This document shows positions 10,228 to 20,829 of a stretch of 64,000 nt of DNA, in pieces. Position 1 is the first letter of the stretch; each line of letters starts with the position of its first letter. The notes beneath the pieces were generated by a model. The model had not been told where the DNA came from, searched no databases, and was given only the letters and a program-made list of their open reading frames with translations. Origin of the DNA: Rhipicephalus microplus (taxonomy: Eukaryota > Arthropoda > Arachnida > Ixodida > Ixodidae); contig NC_134700.1 in the NCBI RefSeq assembly GCF_043290135.1, positions 80,411,000 through 80,474,999 of the forward strand. Direction: 5' to 3'. The translations under genes were made by a program, and so were the position numbers.

Positions 10228-11344
10228 CAAGCATCAAAAGACTCCCCGGGCGCGCGTCCCTCTCCCCTCGGAAGCGTAGGTTCGCCAACGGTCCTCCTCG
10301 CGTTGGCGGCCGAGAAGGCCCTAGAAAGTTCTCGATGGAAAGGGGCGTGGTGATGCCGGGTTGCGTCATCCGTCGCGGACGGCCGTCGAACCGTCTCGCG
10401 CTTTCCCCCAGCCTTCGCTGCGCATCGCGCCGACGAAATGATGAGATTTTTTTGGAATCGCGCGCGGAAGGTAATTAACCGAGCAACGGAGATGGGAGAT
10501 CAGGAGAAGAAGGAAGTTAGCGCCTGTATGCGTGGGGTTATTCCGCCGCGTCTTTCGGTGAATCTTTTGTCCTTAGTGACAAAGCAGGGGAAGAAGAAAG
10601 TATGCGCCAGAGTGCGTAATGTGTTCCGCCTTGTGGGCGAAGCCTTTTGTATACCGTGACAAAGGAGGAGAAGAAGAGGATTTCCACCTGAGGGGTGAAG
10701 ACTTGAACTACAGGCAAGAGTGTGTGTCTACCGCTATCGAGCGAAGACGCGTGGCAACAGCTGCGTGTGTGAAGCCGACGTGTTTCCGGCAAAGAAGTTT
10801 GGAGCCTGTAGAGCGGCCGATTGAAGACGCGAGGTTTCCTGGAAGAGAAACTTCGGGGAAGCAGAACGACAACAACGCTGGACTTTGAGTGAGTGATTCT
10901 CGGAAGAGTATCATCCAGACTTTTGTTTCAAGGACTTCGGACTGAATAAGTTTCCTAACTCTTTAGTCTTTAAGTGCCTTGGTTGTTCGATGCATGCGAC
11001 TGCATTGTAGTGGGTATTGTTGTCTGTGTCTGTTGTTTCGAGTGTGGCTGATTGTACTGTGAAGTACATTGTTTGATTGGTGACATATTGTATTCAACTA
11101 TTGTTGAGTGTGCATACTTGTGTATCGTTTTGATCTGCCATAATTGAGAATACAATTTTGTTTTGTTTATCAACTCTCGGCTCTGACTTGTTCTTTGGGC
11201 CACAGCCGGTGTCCACTGGCGCGCCAAATAGGACCACTTCTAAATTGTCCACGCTTTCGTGGTGCGGTTCGGGGGGCCGATACTTCGGTCCTTGGAATTA
11301 GCCCGGCGATTGCCTCCTGTATTAACGGGGCCCGTGACACCCCG

Positions 11345-11720
11345 CTAAAGCCAGAAGTAGTAAAGGCTTCTTGGGAAAAACAAGACGAAAAATGCAGGCA
11401 AAAACAAAAGATGTTTTGACGAACGTCATGCTCCGAGACCTCTTTCCTGTGAGACCGCAGGCACTGAAGAGCTCAAAGACGGACGTGCCGAGGCCACGGT
11501 GCTTCGTCCTTCCAAAACACCGAGATCCTACTAATTTCAAACTGCAGGAAAAATCATACGCAGAAACAGGCGTCATCTTTTCCGCCTCCCACATAAAGGA
11601 AAAACAAGCCTCGTAAAGACGGAGGAGACCCCACAAAACGGCAAGCCAACGAACGTGACCGACAAAGACATCGTAGCTACCAAGTCGTCTGACTTCCAAG
11701 AGCCTCGTTCATTGAACTAA
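11345..11720 (+). pseudogene. integrase C-terminal end of gypsy provirus A, downstream of inner element
   Basis: After the ccccg duplication (11340-11344) the outer element resumes with LKPEVVKASWEKQDEK. It later shows TPRSY and a frame-shifted IIRRNRRHL, the usual end of gypsy integrases of this type (YRRNRRHL). Several stops are present. The region 11720-11842 is non-coding and leads to the polypurine tract. Confidence 0.7.
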
Positions 11721-11856
11721 ACTTCAAGCCTAGAGCAAAGAACGACGCGATATGGGCGCGTCACACGAGCTCCGATAAGACTCGGCATAGATGACTAATT
11801 TGTGAAATATTTTTGTTCCTTGGCAGGGCCCACGATTCTGATAAAATGGGGGGAGA

Positions 11857-12057
11857 TGTGACGTCATCCTGCTGCATTATGGGTCTGCCTGTTCGTGAGA
11901 CAAGCGACACGCGCTATCTTTATTTCCATCATCCAGTTATCACGAAAGCGATGCGATGGTTGGGACTGTATTTGTTTCATGATTAAACATTAAAGAGGGC
12001 TTATTTTCTCCGTCACGATGAAACGAGTGTCGGTCGATCACTCTAACGAGCTTGACA
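11857..12057 (+). repeat. 3' LTR of gypsy provirus A
   Basis: It begins TGTGACG and ends TTGACA, directly after the polypurine tract aaaatggggggaga (11843-11856). It is followed by the ccccc duplication. It is homologous to 1049-1254 with many substitutions. Confidence 0.9.
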
Positions 12058-12329
12058 CCCCCTACAGGCACACAATTCTAATTGGTGCCCCCCGCCCCCC
12101 AGGCAAAGTCCTAGTGGTGCCCCTGACCCGTGCGCTTGACATATATTTGCTTTAGCATATTCGCAGATTTATCTATTGCCTAACTAAAACTAAAGCAATA
12201 TATGTGTAGCAGATACATCAGATTACCATCATATTCGGTAAATTTTACGCGCGACGTCTCGCGATTTACCATGACGTCTTGCAGAAACTGTGCTGATCGC
12301 GCCCAGTTTTTTCCAACAGGCCGCTAATA

Positions 12330-12520
12330 TTCCCAGTGTGCGCTAGAGTGTACAGCGTAACCAGTGCCTCCCAGCGCGTTTTAAGACACTGGACCACGTT
12401 GTACAGTGTGGCCCAGTGCGTTTCTGTGAAATAGGTGACACTGGCCACGCTGAACAGTGTGTCCCAGTGGCTCACAGTGCGCCGTAGTACACTAGGACAC
12501 ACTTAACAGCGTTCCCAGTG
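12330..12520 (+). repeat. tandem repeat with CCCAGTG / CACTGG motifs in alternating orientation
   Basis: CCCAGTG-type motifs sit near 12332, 12361, 12412, 12463 and 12514. The inverted form CACTGG or CACTAGG sits between them at about 12387, 12439 and 12490. The spacing is about 25-26 bases per half-unit and 51 bases per full unit. A minus-strand frame across it reflects the repeat and is not taken as a gene. Confidence 0.65.
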
Positions 12521-12769
12521 TCACAAAGCGCGCTTTTTTTTTTGTAGGGATAGCGCACCAAACTTATCAAAGCAGGGCGCGAAAGGAAAGCGCGTCTAAC
12601 AACGGAGATAAACGATACGGGTAAAAAGTGTGTAGTGTACGAAGAGGCGAGACGTTGACGTTCGCAATGCATAACTATCTCGATTAGTTAAAGGCGGGGT
12701 ACGGTGTTTTGCTACATCTTACCTCGCGCACGGCTGCGCCGTCTTTCATTAATTGATGACCAGTTTCAG

Positions 12770-13015
12770 GCCCTGCCGCGGTGGTCCAGTGGCTAAGGCA
12801 CTTGGGTGCTGACCTGCAGGCCGCGGGATCGAATCCCACCTGTGGCGGCTGCATTTCCGATGGAGGTGGAAATGTTGTAGGCCCGTGTGCTCAGATTTGG
12901 GTGCACGTTAAAGAACACCAGGTGGTCGAAATTTTCGGAGCCCTCCACTACGGCGTCTCTCATAATCAAATGGTAGTTTTGAGACGTTCAACTCCACAAA
13001 TCTATTTATCGATCG
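12770..13015 (+). mobile_element. Ruka-like tRNA-derived SINE, copy 1
   Basis: It starts ccctgccgcggtggtccagtg with A-box-like ggtccagtggctaagg, and has a B-box-like gggatcgaatc near 12827. The tRNA-unrelated body (gcatttccgatggagg, then cgttaaagaac) follows. The 7-base duplication gtttcag flanks it at 12763-12769 and 13016-13022. Confidence 0.85.
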
Positions 13016-13239
13016 GTTTCAGATCCAACTGTTCTCAGAAGCGTTTGCCACTTGGGCTCCTTGGGCGAACAAATGCATGTTCCTTCTTTTGAGTTGCGGA
13101 ATGGTGAACAGTCTACAGGAAAAGAAGATATAATGAGGGTCTTTAAAAACATTTTTTAATCTTTTCTCGATGGAGAACACGATTGACACGAACCATACCA
13201 CCGTGGACAACGAGTTTTACACGGGATTTACCGCATACC

Positions 13240-14085
13240 GGAGGAGGTTCGCGATGGTCTGTGCGGCCGAGTGACGTTCGAAGGATTACCCTTTGTGCTT
13301 TATCACACTAACGATACGGCCACAGCTTGTCCTGACGGGATACCTCTAAGTTTCTACAAAACTTTCTGCAATAAAATACACGTCCATCTTTTGACAATGC
13401 TAAGTGGGCTTCTTGCCGAAGGGATGAGACCGGATACGTTTCGATAGAGCCTTGTTTAAAAGCGAGGGATAGCCGCCAGATCCAAATGCGTGGAGGCCCA
13501 TTTCTCTACTTATCTCAGGCTATAAAACATTGGCAGCCATCCTTGCACACTGCATAACTACTCTTCTTCCGGGAACAAGAAGCGGCATACAAACATGTGT
13601 TCCAGGCCGTACGATTTCTTCTTCGCCATCGTTGACTCATTATTTATACACGTATGCTACAAGAACTATCTGGCTTTTTTTTTGTTAGACCAGGTAATAG
13701 CTTTCGATCGTGTCGAATGAAGCTATCTCTTCTTTGTGTTGCAACGTTTAACCGAAATTCTCCGCTTGATCTACACTGATTTAAAAACTTCTTTAGTGTT
13801 CAATGGTTATACATCTGAACCTATTGCAGTAAGCAAAGAAATTCGACAAATCTGTCCCCTCTCCGCTATACTCTTTGTACTATGTATAGAGTCACTATTG
13901 CTACAAATTCAGAGATGCACATCGATACGCGGTTTTCCTCTTCAAGGCCTGAGAGAAGAGAAATTGCCGGCCTACACCAATGATACCTTGTTGTTTATTT
14001 GGAACATTGATAGCTATAGGGCCTTCTTGCGAATATATCACAGCTATAGTTATCTGGCAGGGGCACATGTCAATCCCGGAAAAAA
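13240..14085 (+). pseudogene. family A ORF2, reverse transcriptase part
   Basis: Frame-shifting pieces show SVDQ-like and AFDRVE motifs (near 13690-13720). The open block 13736-14128 has RQICPLSAILFVLCIESLL and then YTNDTLLF, where the catalytic YADD is YTND. The order and spacing match the copies at 22184-22985 and 31995-32388. Stops and indels are frequent. Confidence 0.7.
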
Positions 14086-14752
14086 AAACGCCAGGCCTAC
14101 GCGGAAGGCGCAGCACAGTTACAGCTAAAGCTAGAAGAGCGGCTTTTCAGAGATTTTTCTGAACACTCATTGGGTAACTCCTGCAAGCACACTTGTTGGG
14201 TACCCACTGTGGCATCAATAATGAAAATGTCAGGGTATTAGGCTGGCATTCGCTATATTTGCTCATTCTTATCAGAAGCGTAATATCCGCTAAATTATTG
14301 CGACAAGCTTTGTACCAATTGTTTGTGCAGTGGCTGACGACGATGAGTAATTATGCCTGAAGAGGGTATGCGCCACAGTTAATTGGTGTTCAAGAACAAA
14401 CGTCTGTAGTTGGTTGGAGCATTGGACGACCCACTCATTACACTATTCGCTTTGTGTGACGCCTGGTTGTCTGTTTGCTTTTCTAAAACGCTCTGTTACT
14501 CACAATAACGCGATTCCTTTCCCCACATCAAGCCTGCCATGCCAGTTCGCTAACAAATACCAAGCACCGGCATGGCTCACTTGCAGAATACTGGGCTGGC
14601 ACGCAGCGGACCCGGGTTAAGGCTGCGCTGTGTCCTCAATGCTAGATTTTTTTTTCTCTTATTTCGTGTGACAGTGGTTACGGACACCAGCGGCGGGAGA
14701 AATGGCGGCGCGTGTGACCCAAGCTTTGATCTCATAAGAGTTTTGCTGTAAA
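14086..14752 (+). mobile_element. composite repeat with tRNA-like module, possibly MITE-derived
   Basis: This interrupts family A between ggaaaaa and gtaaaaa. The start region contains gttacagctaaagct and the end reads in reverse as ttttacagcaaaactc, a short imperfect terminal inverted repeat. Inside, about 14570-14640 resembles a tRNA module: ggctcacttgcagaatactgg (A-box-like) and ggacccgggtt (degenerate B box), then a T-rich run. No coding potential is seen. From memory, this is a frequent interspersed unit in tick genomes, but I cannot verify that here. Confidence 0.55.
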
Positions 14753-16085
14753 AAGCAAGCCATTGTGCTTTAGAGTGCGCATTGAATAATTTACTGATGG
14801 CATCCGAATCACCCAAGGAGTTGAAGTCCTAGGTGTAACCTTCCTTGTGACAGGTAAAGTAGCTTGCACCACACAGAAAGAGATCCAACGTAGAGTAGAG
14901 AGACCCATTGAAATCGCCAGAACCTTCCACTTACCTTTCACTGTAAGAGCCTATCTTATCAAATCAAGCATAACAGCGCCACTGCTTTATCTAGCCACAA
15001 TTTCTCAACCGCCTCGTCGGGGTTTGCTGAGGATGGCCACTGCGTGTGGCTCTTCTTTTTTTGGTATGGCCACGCTTAAGCTGTTGCCAGAGCCGTGGTC
15101 CGCCTACGAGTACAATTTGGAGGGCTCAGTATTCCGAACCTTGATCTAATATGCTGAATGTTGGCTCTAAAAACATATGGGCACTTTTCGAAAACTCAAC
15201 GTAGCGATGCAGGCAACTTGTATATCTGCTAGGTACCTCTAGAAGGTTTTTCGGTTCAACAAACGAAACAGCACCAGCCACTGGCGTATTATACGCATGT
15301 GATGAAAAATTGCAACAATGATGAAATGACTTTCCAGTTCAAGAACTGACGGAAATGTCTCCCAGCGACTTTAGTGAACAAATAGCATTCAACAGTCTAA
15401 ATGACGAACAGCGCCGGAAATGCCGCTCGAGAAGACATTGGGCTTTTAGAGACACGTCCCTCCTTACCGAAGTCCACCCCGCCGCGGTGGTCTAGTGGCT
15501 AAGGTACTCGGCTGCTGACCCGCAGGGCGCGGGTTCGAATCCCGGCTGCGGCGGCTGCATTTCCGAAGGAGGCAGAAATGTTGTAGGCCCGTGTGCTCAA
15601 ATTCGGGTGCACGTTAAAGAACCCCAGGTGGTCTAAATTTCCCTAGCCCTCCACCACGGCGTCTCTCAATCATATAATAGTTTTGGGCGTTAAACACCAC
15701 ATATCAATCAATCATCAATCCTTACCGAAGTCCGTGACTTTAACAGGCTAAGAGAATGGGAGGCTCTACCGACGGCCGGCCACCTTGCGGCGTGGGGCGT
15801 GGCGCCCCACGCCACACGTCCGTAATTCGGCCGTGTTGAAGCGTTGCACTACGTCTTTCATGAATGCATTGCACCACGCGCTTTTCGGCGCATGGTTATC
15901 AGTATGTTTCAAATAAGTATGCAGTGCAAGCATCGCCACAGGGATATTTTTGTCGAACCTTTAATGGCTATTGGAACCCTCGTCTTATGAAAGTGGAGGA
16001 GACTGGCTCATTTAAGGGGACGCCCTCAGAGAGCCATGTTTTCTCTGCTAGATTTCTTAAGAAACGTGCCTATGCATCTCAATGA
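14753..16085 (+). pseudogene. family A ORF2, C-terminal part
   Basis: The region 14847-15149 encodes the block after the RT (ERPIEIARTFHLPFTVRAYL). The C-terminal domain continues in fragments around the SINE to about 16080. The intact-looking counterpart at 32909-33283 shows a Cys/His zinc motif, CPQYGRVETCNHVFHEC. It is broken by stops here. Confidence 0.65.
15476..15718 (+). mobile_element. Ruka-like tRNA-derived SINE, copy 2
   Basis: This is the best preserved copy. It has A-box-like tggtctagtggctaagg, B box gggttcgaatc at 15531-15541, and the body ending cacatatcaatcaatcatca. A perfect 15-base duplication, tccttaccgaagtcc, is at 15461-15475 and 15719-15733. It sits inside family A ORF2. 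Confidence 0.92.
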
Positions 16086-16466
16086 TGAAATTGTTCTTTT
16101 GAGGGAGGAGGCTTTCACACAAAGCTTGTCTACGCGATTTATTATTGTTTAAAAACAACAGAGTGTCCATGCCTTTCCTCTCCTTCTGAGGAGGTGGGTT
16201 AGATTTTGTATCACTGTGAAACTAAACTACAGCGTAAAAACTTCCTTCCTTTATCAGAAATATATCTTTTCTTGTTAAGTATTGTTCTTGAGCACGAGAG
16301 CGAATTGACCTCTTAAGTGGATGCAAAAACATCACCTTATATTGTGAAAGACTGCTTTGTTTGTACACATAGCCTTCACTGTTTATATAAGCCCCATATT
16401 CTCGAATTTTACGAATCTGCCATCCTTGTACAAATTTTCGCATTGTGCATATGAACATCCCTACAC

Positions 16467-16704
16467 TGATTGATATGTGGGGTTTAACGTCCCAAAACCA
16501 CCATATGATTACGAGAGACGCCGTAGTGAAGGGCTCCGGAAATTTCGACCACCTGGGGTTCTTTAACGTGCACCCAAATCTGAGCACACGGGCCTACAAC
16601 ATTTCCGCCTCCATCGGAAATGCAGCCGCCGCAGCCGGGATTCAATCCCGCGACCTGCGAGTCAGCAGCCGAGTACCTTAGCCACTAGACCACCACGGCG
16701 GGGC
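16467..16704 (-). mobile_element. Ruka-like tRNA-derived SINE, copy 3
   Basis: This is the minus-strand copy. Its tail is at the low-coordinate end (tgattgatatg) and its tRNA head ends ggcgggg. The near-perfect 11-base duplication catccctacac / catcactacac is at 16456-16466 and 16705-16715. It sits inside the 3' UTR of family A copy 1. Confidence 0.88.
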
Positions 16705-16754
16705 CATCACTACACACTCAAATAAGTTATTTCGATATACATAAGCAACGCACA

Positions 16755-19312
16755 ATCTATTTGCGATCTTTTTTTCTTGTGGGTGACAGAATCATTCGTC
16801 AAAATCCTGCTTTGTGCGTCTATGTCGGCGTATCGGATCATAGATTGTTACCTTTAACCATTCCACTGTTCGTAAGGAAAGAAGTGAAGAAAAAACGCGT
16901 AGTGCCCTATTTTCCTCTGCCTTATGACGTCGCCGTTCTTGGCCTGTTAAATATATTGTTTTCTGATTTCAGCGATATGTATGAGTCGAGTAGTTGCTTT
17001 GTCGAAGATTTGTGAGGTTTCTTCAAGAATCTTGTTATGAGGTGAGTCTCAAGTCATGTCCGCTCAAGGATTATCTGAACGCAATCTGCTCGCCCTTTGA
17101 TGACGAGGGACGCAGTGCGAGCGGGACGCAAACTAAAAAGATGCACAAACTACTGCGCCAGAATCCGTCATCGCCTCATGTATAGAGATTTGCTAATATG
17201 CGTTTTCAGTTAAATTAAACCATGAAGAAGGCAAAAAAACTACTATTTCAATATATTTTTGAAAAACAATTTGCTTTCTGCTCCTGCGAAGTTCTGGCAA
17301 CACTTGTCACCAAGGAAGAAACAGACATATAAAATCGTCACTGTAGGAGAATCGGTCACTGATGAACCTTACGTCATCGTTGAACAAATTCTTCTGTTCA
17401 TTCTTCACAAGTGACGATAGAAAACAGCGAAGTTTTGCGATTTCTCAGGACGTACCTAAAACTTCTGACTAGATTGTGACGAAGGAGGGTCTTTTATCAC
17501 TGCTGATTAAAATTGATATAAACAAATCACCAGAAATTGATTGCATATCGAGCGCATTTGCAGTAAGGCATGCAGAATGGTGTTCAAAGCATTCATCTTT
17601 TATATTAAAAAAACATTGTCCACAGCAGAACTCCCGTGAGATTTGAAGCGTGCGAAAGTTGTTCCGATCGTTAAGGCGGAAAATACTTCACTAATTATGC
17701 CATACAGACCAACATCTTTACTTTGTACTTGTTCAAAACTAATAGAACATATTATAATACGCACTTTTTAAGCTTTCTGCAACAAAATGAATGGATTTGT
17801 TGCCGACAACATGGTTTTCATAAGAAAATGTCGACGGTTACCCAACTCGTTCCGACAATACAGGAGTTTGCCTCAGCCTTAGTTGAACAGAGTCCAATCA
17901 ATATAATTTTTTTGAACTTCCAGAAGGTATTTCATTGAGTCTCGCAGCATGAACTTTTGTTAAATTTAAAAGTCACATTACAAAATAAGTCACTTTTGTC
18001 ATGACTAGAGACATACTTATCGTCTAGGAGTCAATGCGTATCAGTTGGCGACTCGTGTTTCCGCCGGCGCGAAGACTTTCACGCATTCACCAACGGTCTG
18101 TTCTCAGGCCACTAATCATTTTAGTTTTTATAAATGAAATCGTATATGACATACTTGTCCAAATCAAACTATTCGCGGATTATTGCATTCTTTATCAGAA
18201 AATAAACAAACCTGATGATCAGATATTAGTAAATAGTGCACTGGACAAACTACATATTTGATGTGAAAGAAGACAGATTTGCTTCAATACTACGAAAATT
18301 GTTTCAGTTACGATTTCGAGAAAGAAGGCAGCACTTACCTTCCAGTATTCAATAAATGGTCACTCTATTAGGTCTGTAAATAATTATGAATATTAAAGCT
18401 TAATATTTGAGTTTTGGTTTATTTCACCATAATCACTTATGACCTCTGGTGGGATAAACATATTACGTTTGTACAAAAGAAAACCAGAGAAAAGCTTGTA
18501 TACGTTTGGAGATTGTTAGTACAGTCAATGTAAGAAATAAAATTATTTGCTTATAAAACCTACATTCGTCCACTTCTAGATTGTGCCAGCTTGCCAGAAT
18601 ATTGATATTGGAGTATGCCAAAATATTATTAAACTAGAATGTCTACAAATAAGATCTGCTTGATTTATCTTTCGCTCGTACAATCACCTTACGTCAGTAA
18701 GTGATTTGCTTCAGACAGCGACCTTGGAAGCCTTACATTTGCGGTGATATTGTGACAGATTCAAATATATGTACCTGCTCTATCCCGATAAACTTGACAT
18801 TGATTCAAGTGCGTACATTGAAAAATTCGTGCGATGATCCACGCAGGCGGATTGTTGAAAAAAAAACAGGAACTTTTTTGCAGAATCAACTCGTACGTGG
18901 GCTCTTTTTTCCCACGAACTGTACGCGAGTAGAATCGCCTCCCTGGTGGGGTTTGGGAGGCAGCAAGAGTTGAGTCATTCTTAGTGGAGCTAAAGAACTT
19001 GTAGCATGTCTACCTGCAATATTTGTACTCTTGTTTTATGACGTTGGCTGTATTTGCTTTTTTTGCTCTCATGTGTTGTTAGCACACATGTGATGTTAGT
19101 ACGGATTTATATTGATATTTAAGCTATGTGCAACTGCATGCCATGCCATGTATATTACTCTTTTTTACCACGTTTGAAACTGTGTGCTCGCAGAATTTTG
19201 TATGCGTAATATACTGTAAAATTTTTCAGTGTGCTATATTTATAAGTTACCCACTCCTGCTTACGGCTTCATTTTCAAGCCAGCATGAGCGTTTTAAATA
19301 AAAAAAAATAAC
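16755..19312 (+). mobile_element. degenerate CR1-like LINE nested in the 3' UTR of family A copy 1
   Basis: RT-like pieces are readable between about 17480 and 18960: HGFHKKMSTVTQLV and the following block at 17723-17938, a C-terminal block with RSLLD-like text near 18565, and SFFPRTVRE with LPGGVWEAA near 18905-18970. Its own 3' end is the aaataaaaaaaaataa run near 19298-19312. The left boundary is placed from where family A sequence stops. 16755-17480 holds no recognisable motif. Confidence 0.6.
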
Positions 19313-19849
19313 AGCTTGTACTCTACATACGCATCAACAACAATGTAGAACTTTTTGTGTACACAATAAGATATGTAAGATAGATCTGGAAATAAAATTT
19401 TTTTAAACGAGGCAGTGAATTATCGACTACATCACTTCAAGCATCGAGGTGGACCCCTGGATACCGACTCTGCCCAGGCATTCGTCGAGACCCAGTGCCC
19501 GGGCACCACAGCGTAAGCCGTGAAAGCCAGGGCCAGGACGGAAAGTGTGATGGCTTTTGCAGTGCTACCACCCAAGGCGCACTGCTTTACCTTCATTGCT
19601 CTAGAGGGGAGCACCACGTCCACAATATCATCTGCGCCCTTGAAGTAGTAACCAGCCCAGCCGGTATCAAGTCGCTCCAACGCATAGGAGGGAGGCGTAA
19701 AATTCGGCACCGCCACCGCAAACGTCTATGCAGCCGCCAAGCTAAACAGCCGGAGCGTCATTCTTTTGAACAGAGTATCAGTTCCACTCGTCAGCGTCAG
19801 TACTGAAATAGTTCACGTCACATCTTCCGGGTTCCACTGTGGATGGGGG

Positions 19850-20827
19850 AGACCACTCTATAGACTGCTCTCTCCGCCTATGGTAACGTTCAACATGTTT
19901 ACGAACCCGTATTGAAAGGCCGCCCTGTGGTCGGCACAGGCATCTGTGTAGCACGAGTGGAATTGAAAAAAATATTCAAATTTTTCGGACACTCCAAGCC
20001 TACAACGTCATGTGCGACTACCGAAGAGTCCAGAAAGTGTGTTCTAAATGCCCGAATGCTGGTCACATCACCAAAGGTTGTTCCACACCTCGTTGTGCAC
20101 GGTTCAATGTCTTTGGGCATGCCGCGGAGGGATGCACAGAGTGGTGTCGCAAGTGCTCTGGCAGTCATGCAGCAGCTAACTGCAATCGTCGAAATCCTCC
20201 GCAGCAGCTGCAACAGTGGCAGTCGAAGAACAACGCCCGCACTGCAAGGCCCCCAACGCCCATCCTGCAAGTTGATTTTCTAGCTCTCGAGACTAACAGC
20301 AATGCAGGTATACGGATACTGGAGCCCATGAAGAACCACAATATGCAGGTGGCCTACCTCCTTTGTCCGAACAAGTGTCGCCAACCCCCCGCGCCCCTTC
20401 CGAGACCCGCGACTCTTCGCCGGACGCTTATGAGGACCAGAGCACGTCCAAAGCCGAAGCGCCAGTGCCCGTACCCAGCAGAGACCACGAGAGCTGCAGC
20501 TCCGACACAGGTGGTACTACCAGCAGCTCCAAGGTGCCAAGAACATTGATGGAACGCGGCACTCAAGCAACGGGACGTGCAGAAGCCCCCATCATCATAC
20601 CAGACAAGACCACGACCGTGATTATGCATCCGACGGCAACGAGCACCCCAGCCAGCTATTACTCTGCTCAGGTCCACAAACTTAGCCTGTCCAACCCCTT
20701 TCAGCAGATCACAGGTTTGGACGCCGGTATGAGTGTCGGTGCCAGTGCCATAGAAGTAGACCATCAATCCACCAAACGTGTACACCCACCGACAAAAGAC
20801 TCTGTGGGCTCCACGGACAGTCGCTAA
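19850..20827 (+). pseudogene. family A ORF1 with zinc knuckles
   Basis: The frame at 20010-20549 reads CSKCPNAGHITKGC, then CARFNVFGHAAEGC, then CRKCSGSHAAANC. These are three consecutive knuckle-type modules (the middle one has lost one Cys), typical of L1/Tx1-like ORF1 proteins. Upstream, in another frame, is CDYRR. A proline- and threonine-rich tail in a third frame runs to 20827. It is a presumed RNA-binding chaperone. The shifts between frames make it a pseudogene. Confidence 0.72.
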
Positions 20828-20829
20828 TG

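Larger units (their letters stand above)
8683..11339 (+). repeat. 3' LTR of element B, split by a LINE
   Basis: LTR sequence covers 8683-8773 and 10225-11339, together about 1206 bases, nearly the same as the 1204-base 5' LTR. The break lies in the poly(A)-rich cgaaaaaaaaaga motif. The two tandem 85-base units are also present here (about 10517-10680). The end gtgaca at 11334-11339 abuts the ccccg duplication. Confidence 0.9.
4789..11344 (+). mobile_element. Gmr1-like LTR element B encoding only Gag-protease, with target duplication
   Basis: The LTRs at 4794-5997 and 8683-11339 begin TGTCA and end GTGACA. The exact 5-bp duplication ccccg flanks them at 4789-4793 and 11340-11344. The internal region (5998-8682) holds one gag-pro gene, a short frame and a polypurine tract. 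No RT, RNase H or integrase sequence is present between the protease stop at 7898 and the polypurine tract. It is therefore a non-autonomous derivative that would need enzymes in trans. The 3' LTR is interrupted by a LINE. A solo LTR of the same family is at 37628-38836 and another gag copy at 46200-47681. Confidence 0.9.
1044..12062 (+). mobile_element. Ty3/gypsy provirus A with target duplication, split by a second LTR element
   Basis: The provirus has a 5' LTR at 1049-1254 and a 3' LTR at 11857-12057. It is flanked by the exact 5-bp duplication ccccc at 1044-1048 and 12058-12062. In order it holds a primer-binding site, gag, protease, RT, RNase H and integrase, then a polypurine tract at 11843-11856. 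The integrase is interrupted at 4793 by another LTR element and resumes at 11345. After removing that insertion the element would be about 4.5 kb. The two LTRs are clearly diverged, and all coding parts carry many stops, so it is old. It has no recognisable envelope gene. Confidence 0.9.
12545..19410 (+). mobile_element. L1/Tx1-like LINE family A, copy 1, with five internal insertions
   Basis: The sequence aligns with family A copy 2 (from about 21800) and copy 3 (31995-33944). From 12545 it runs through the linker, RT, C-terminal domain and 3' UTR. The 3' end gatagatctggaaataaaa is at about 19385-19400. It is interrupted by Ruka SINEs at 12770-13015 and 15476-15718 (both +) and 16467-16704 (-), by a tRNA-like composite repeat at 14086-14752, and by a CR1-like LINE at about 16755-19312. 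It is heavily broken. Confidence 0.75.

Noticed and set aside
12772..12845. tRNA-like sequence that could be a real tRNA gene
   Set aside because: The tRNA head continues into a fixed non-tRNA body shared by six dispersed copies with target duplications. It is a SINE.
16222..16587. 121-codon minus-strand frame
   Set aside because: It runs across the boundary of a Ruka SINE and a LINE 3' UTR, so it cannot be one gene.
19432..19716. 94-codon minus-strand frame with a hydrophobic stretch
   Set aside because: It lies opposite the 5' region of family A copy 2, with no family match. It is treated as chance.
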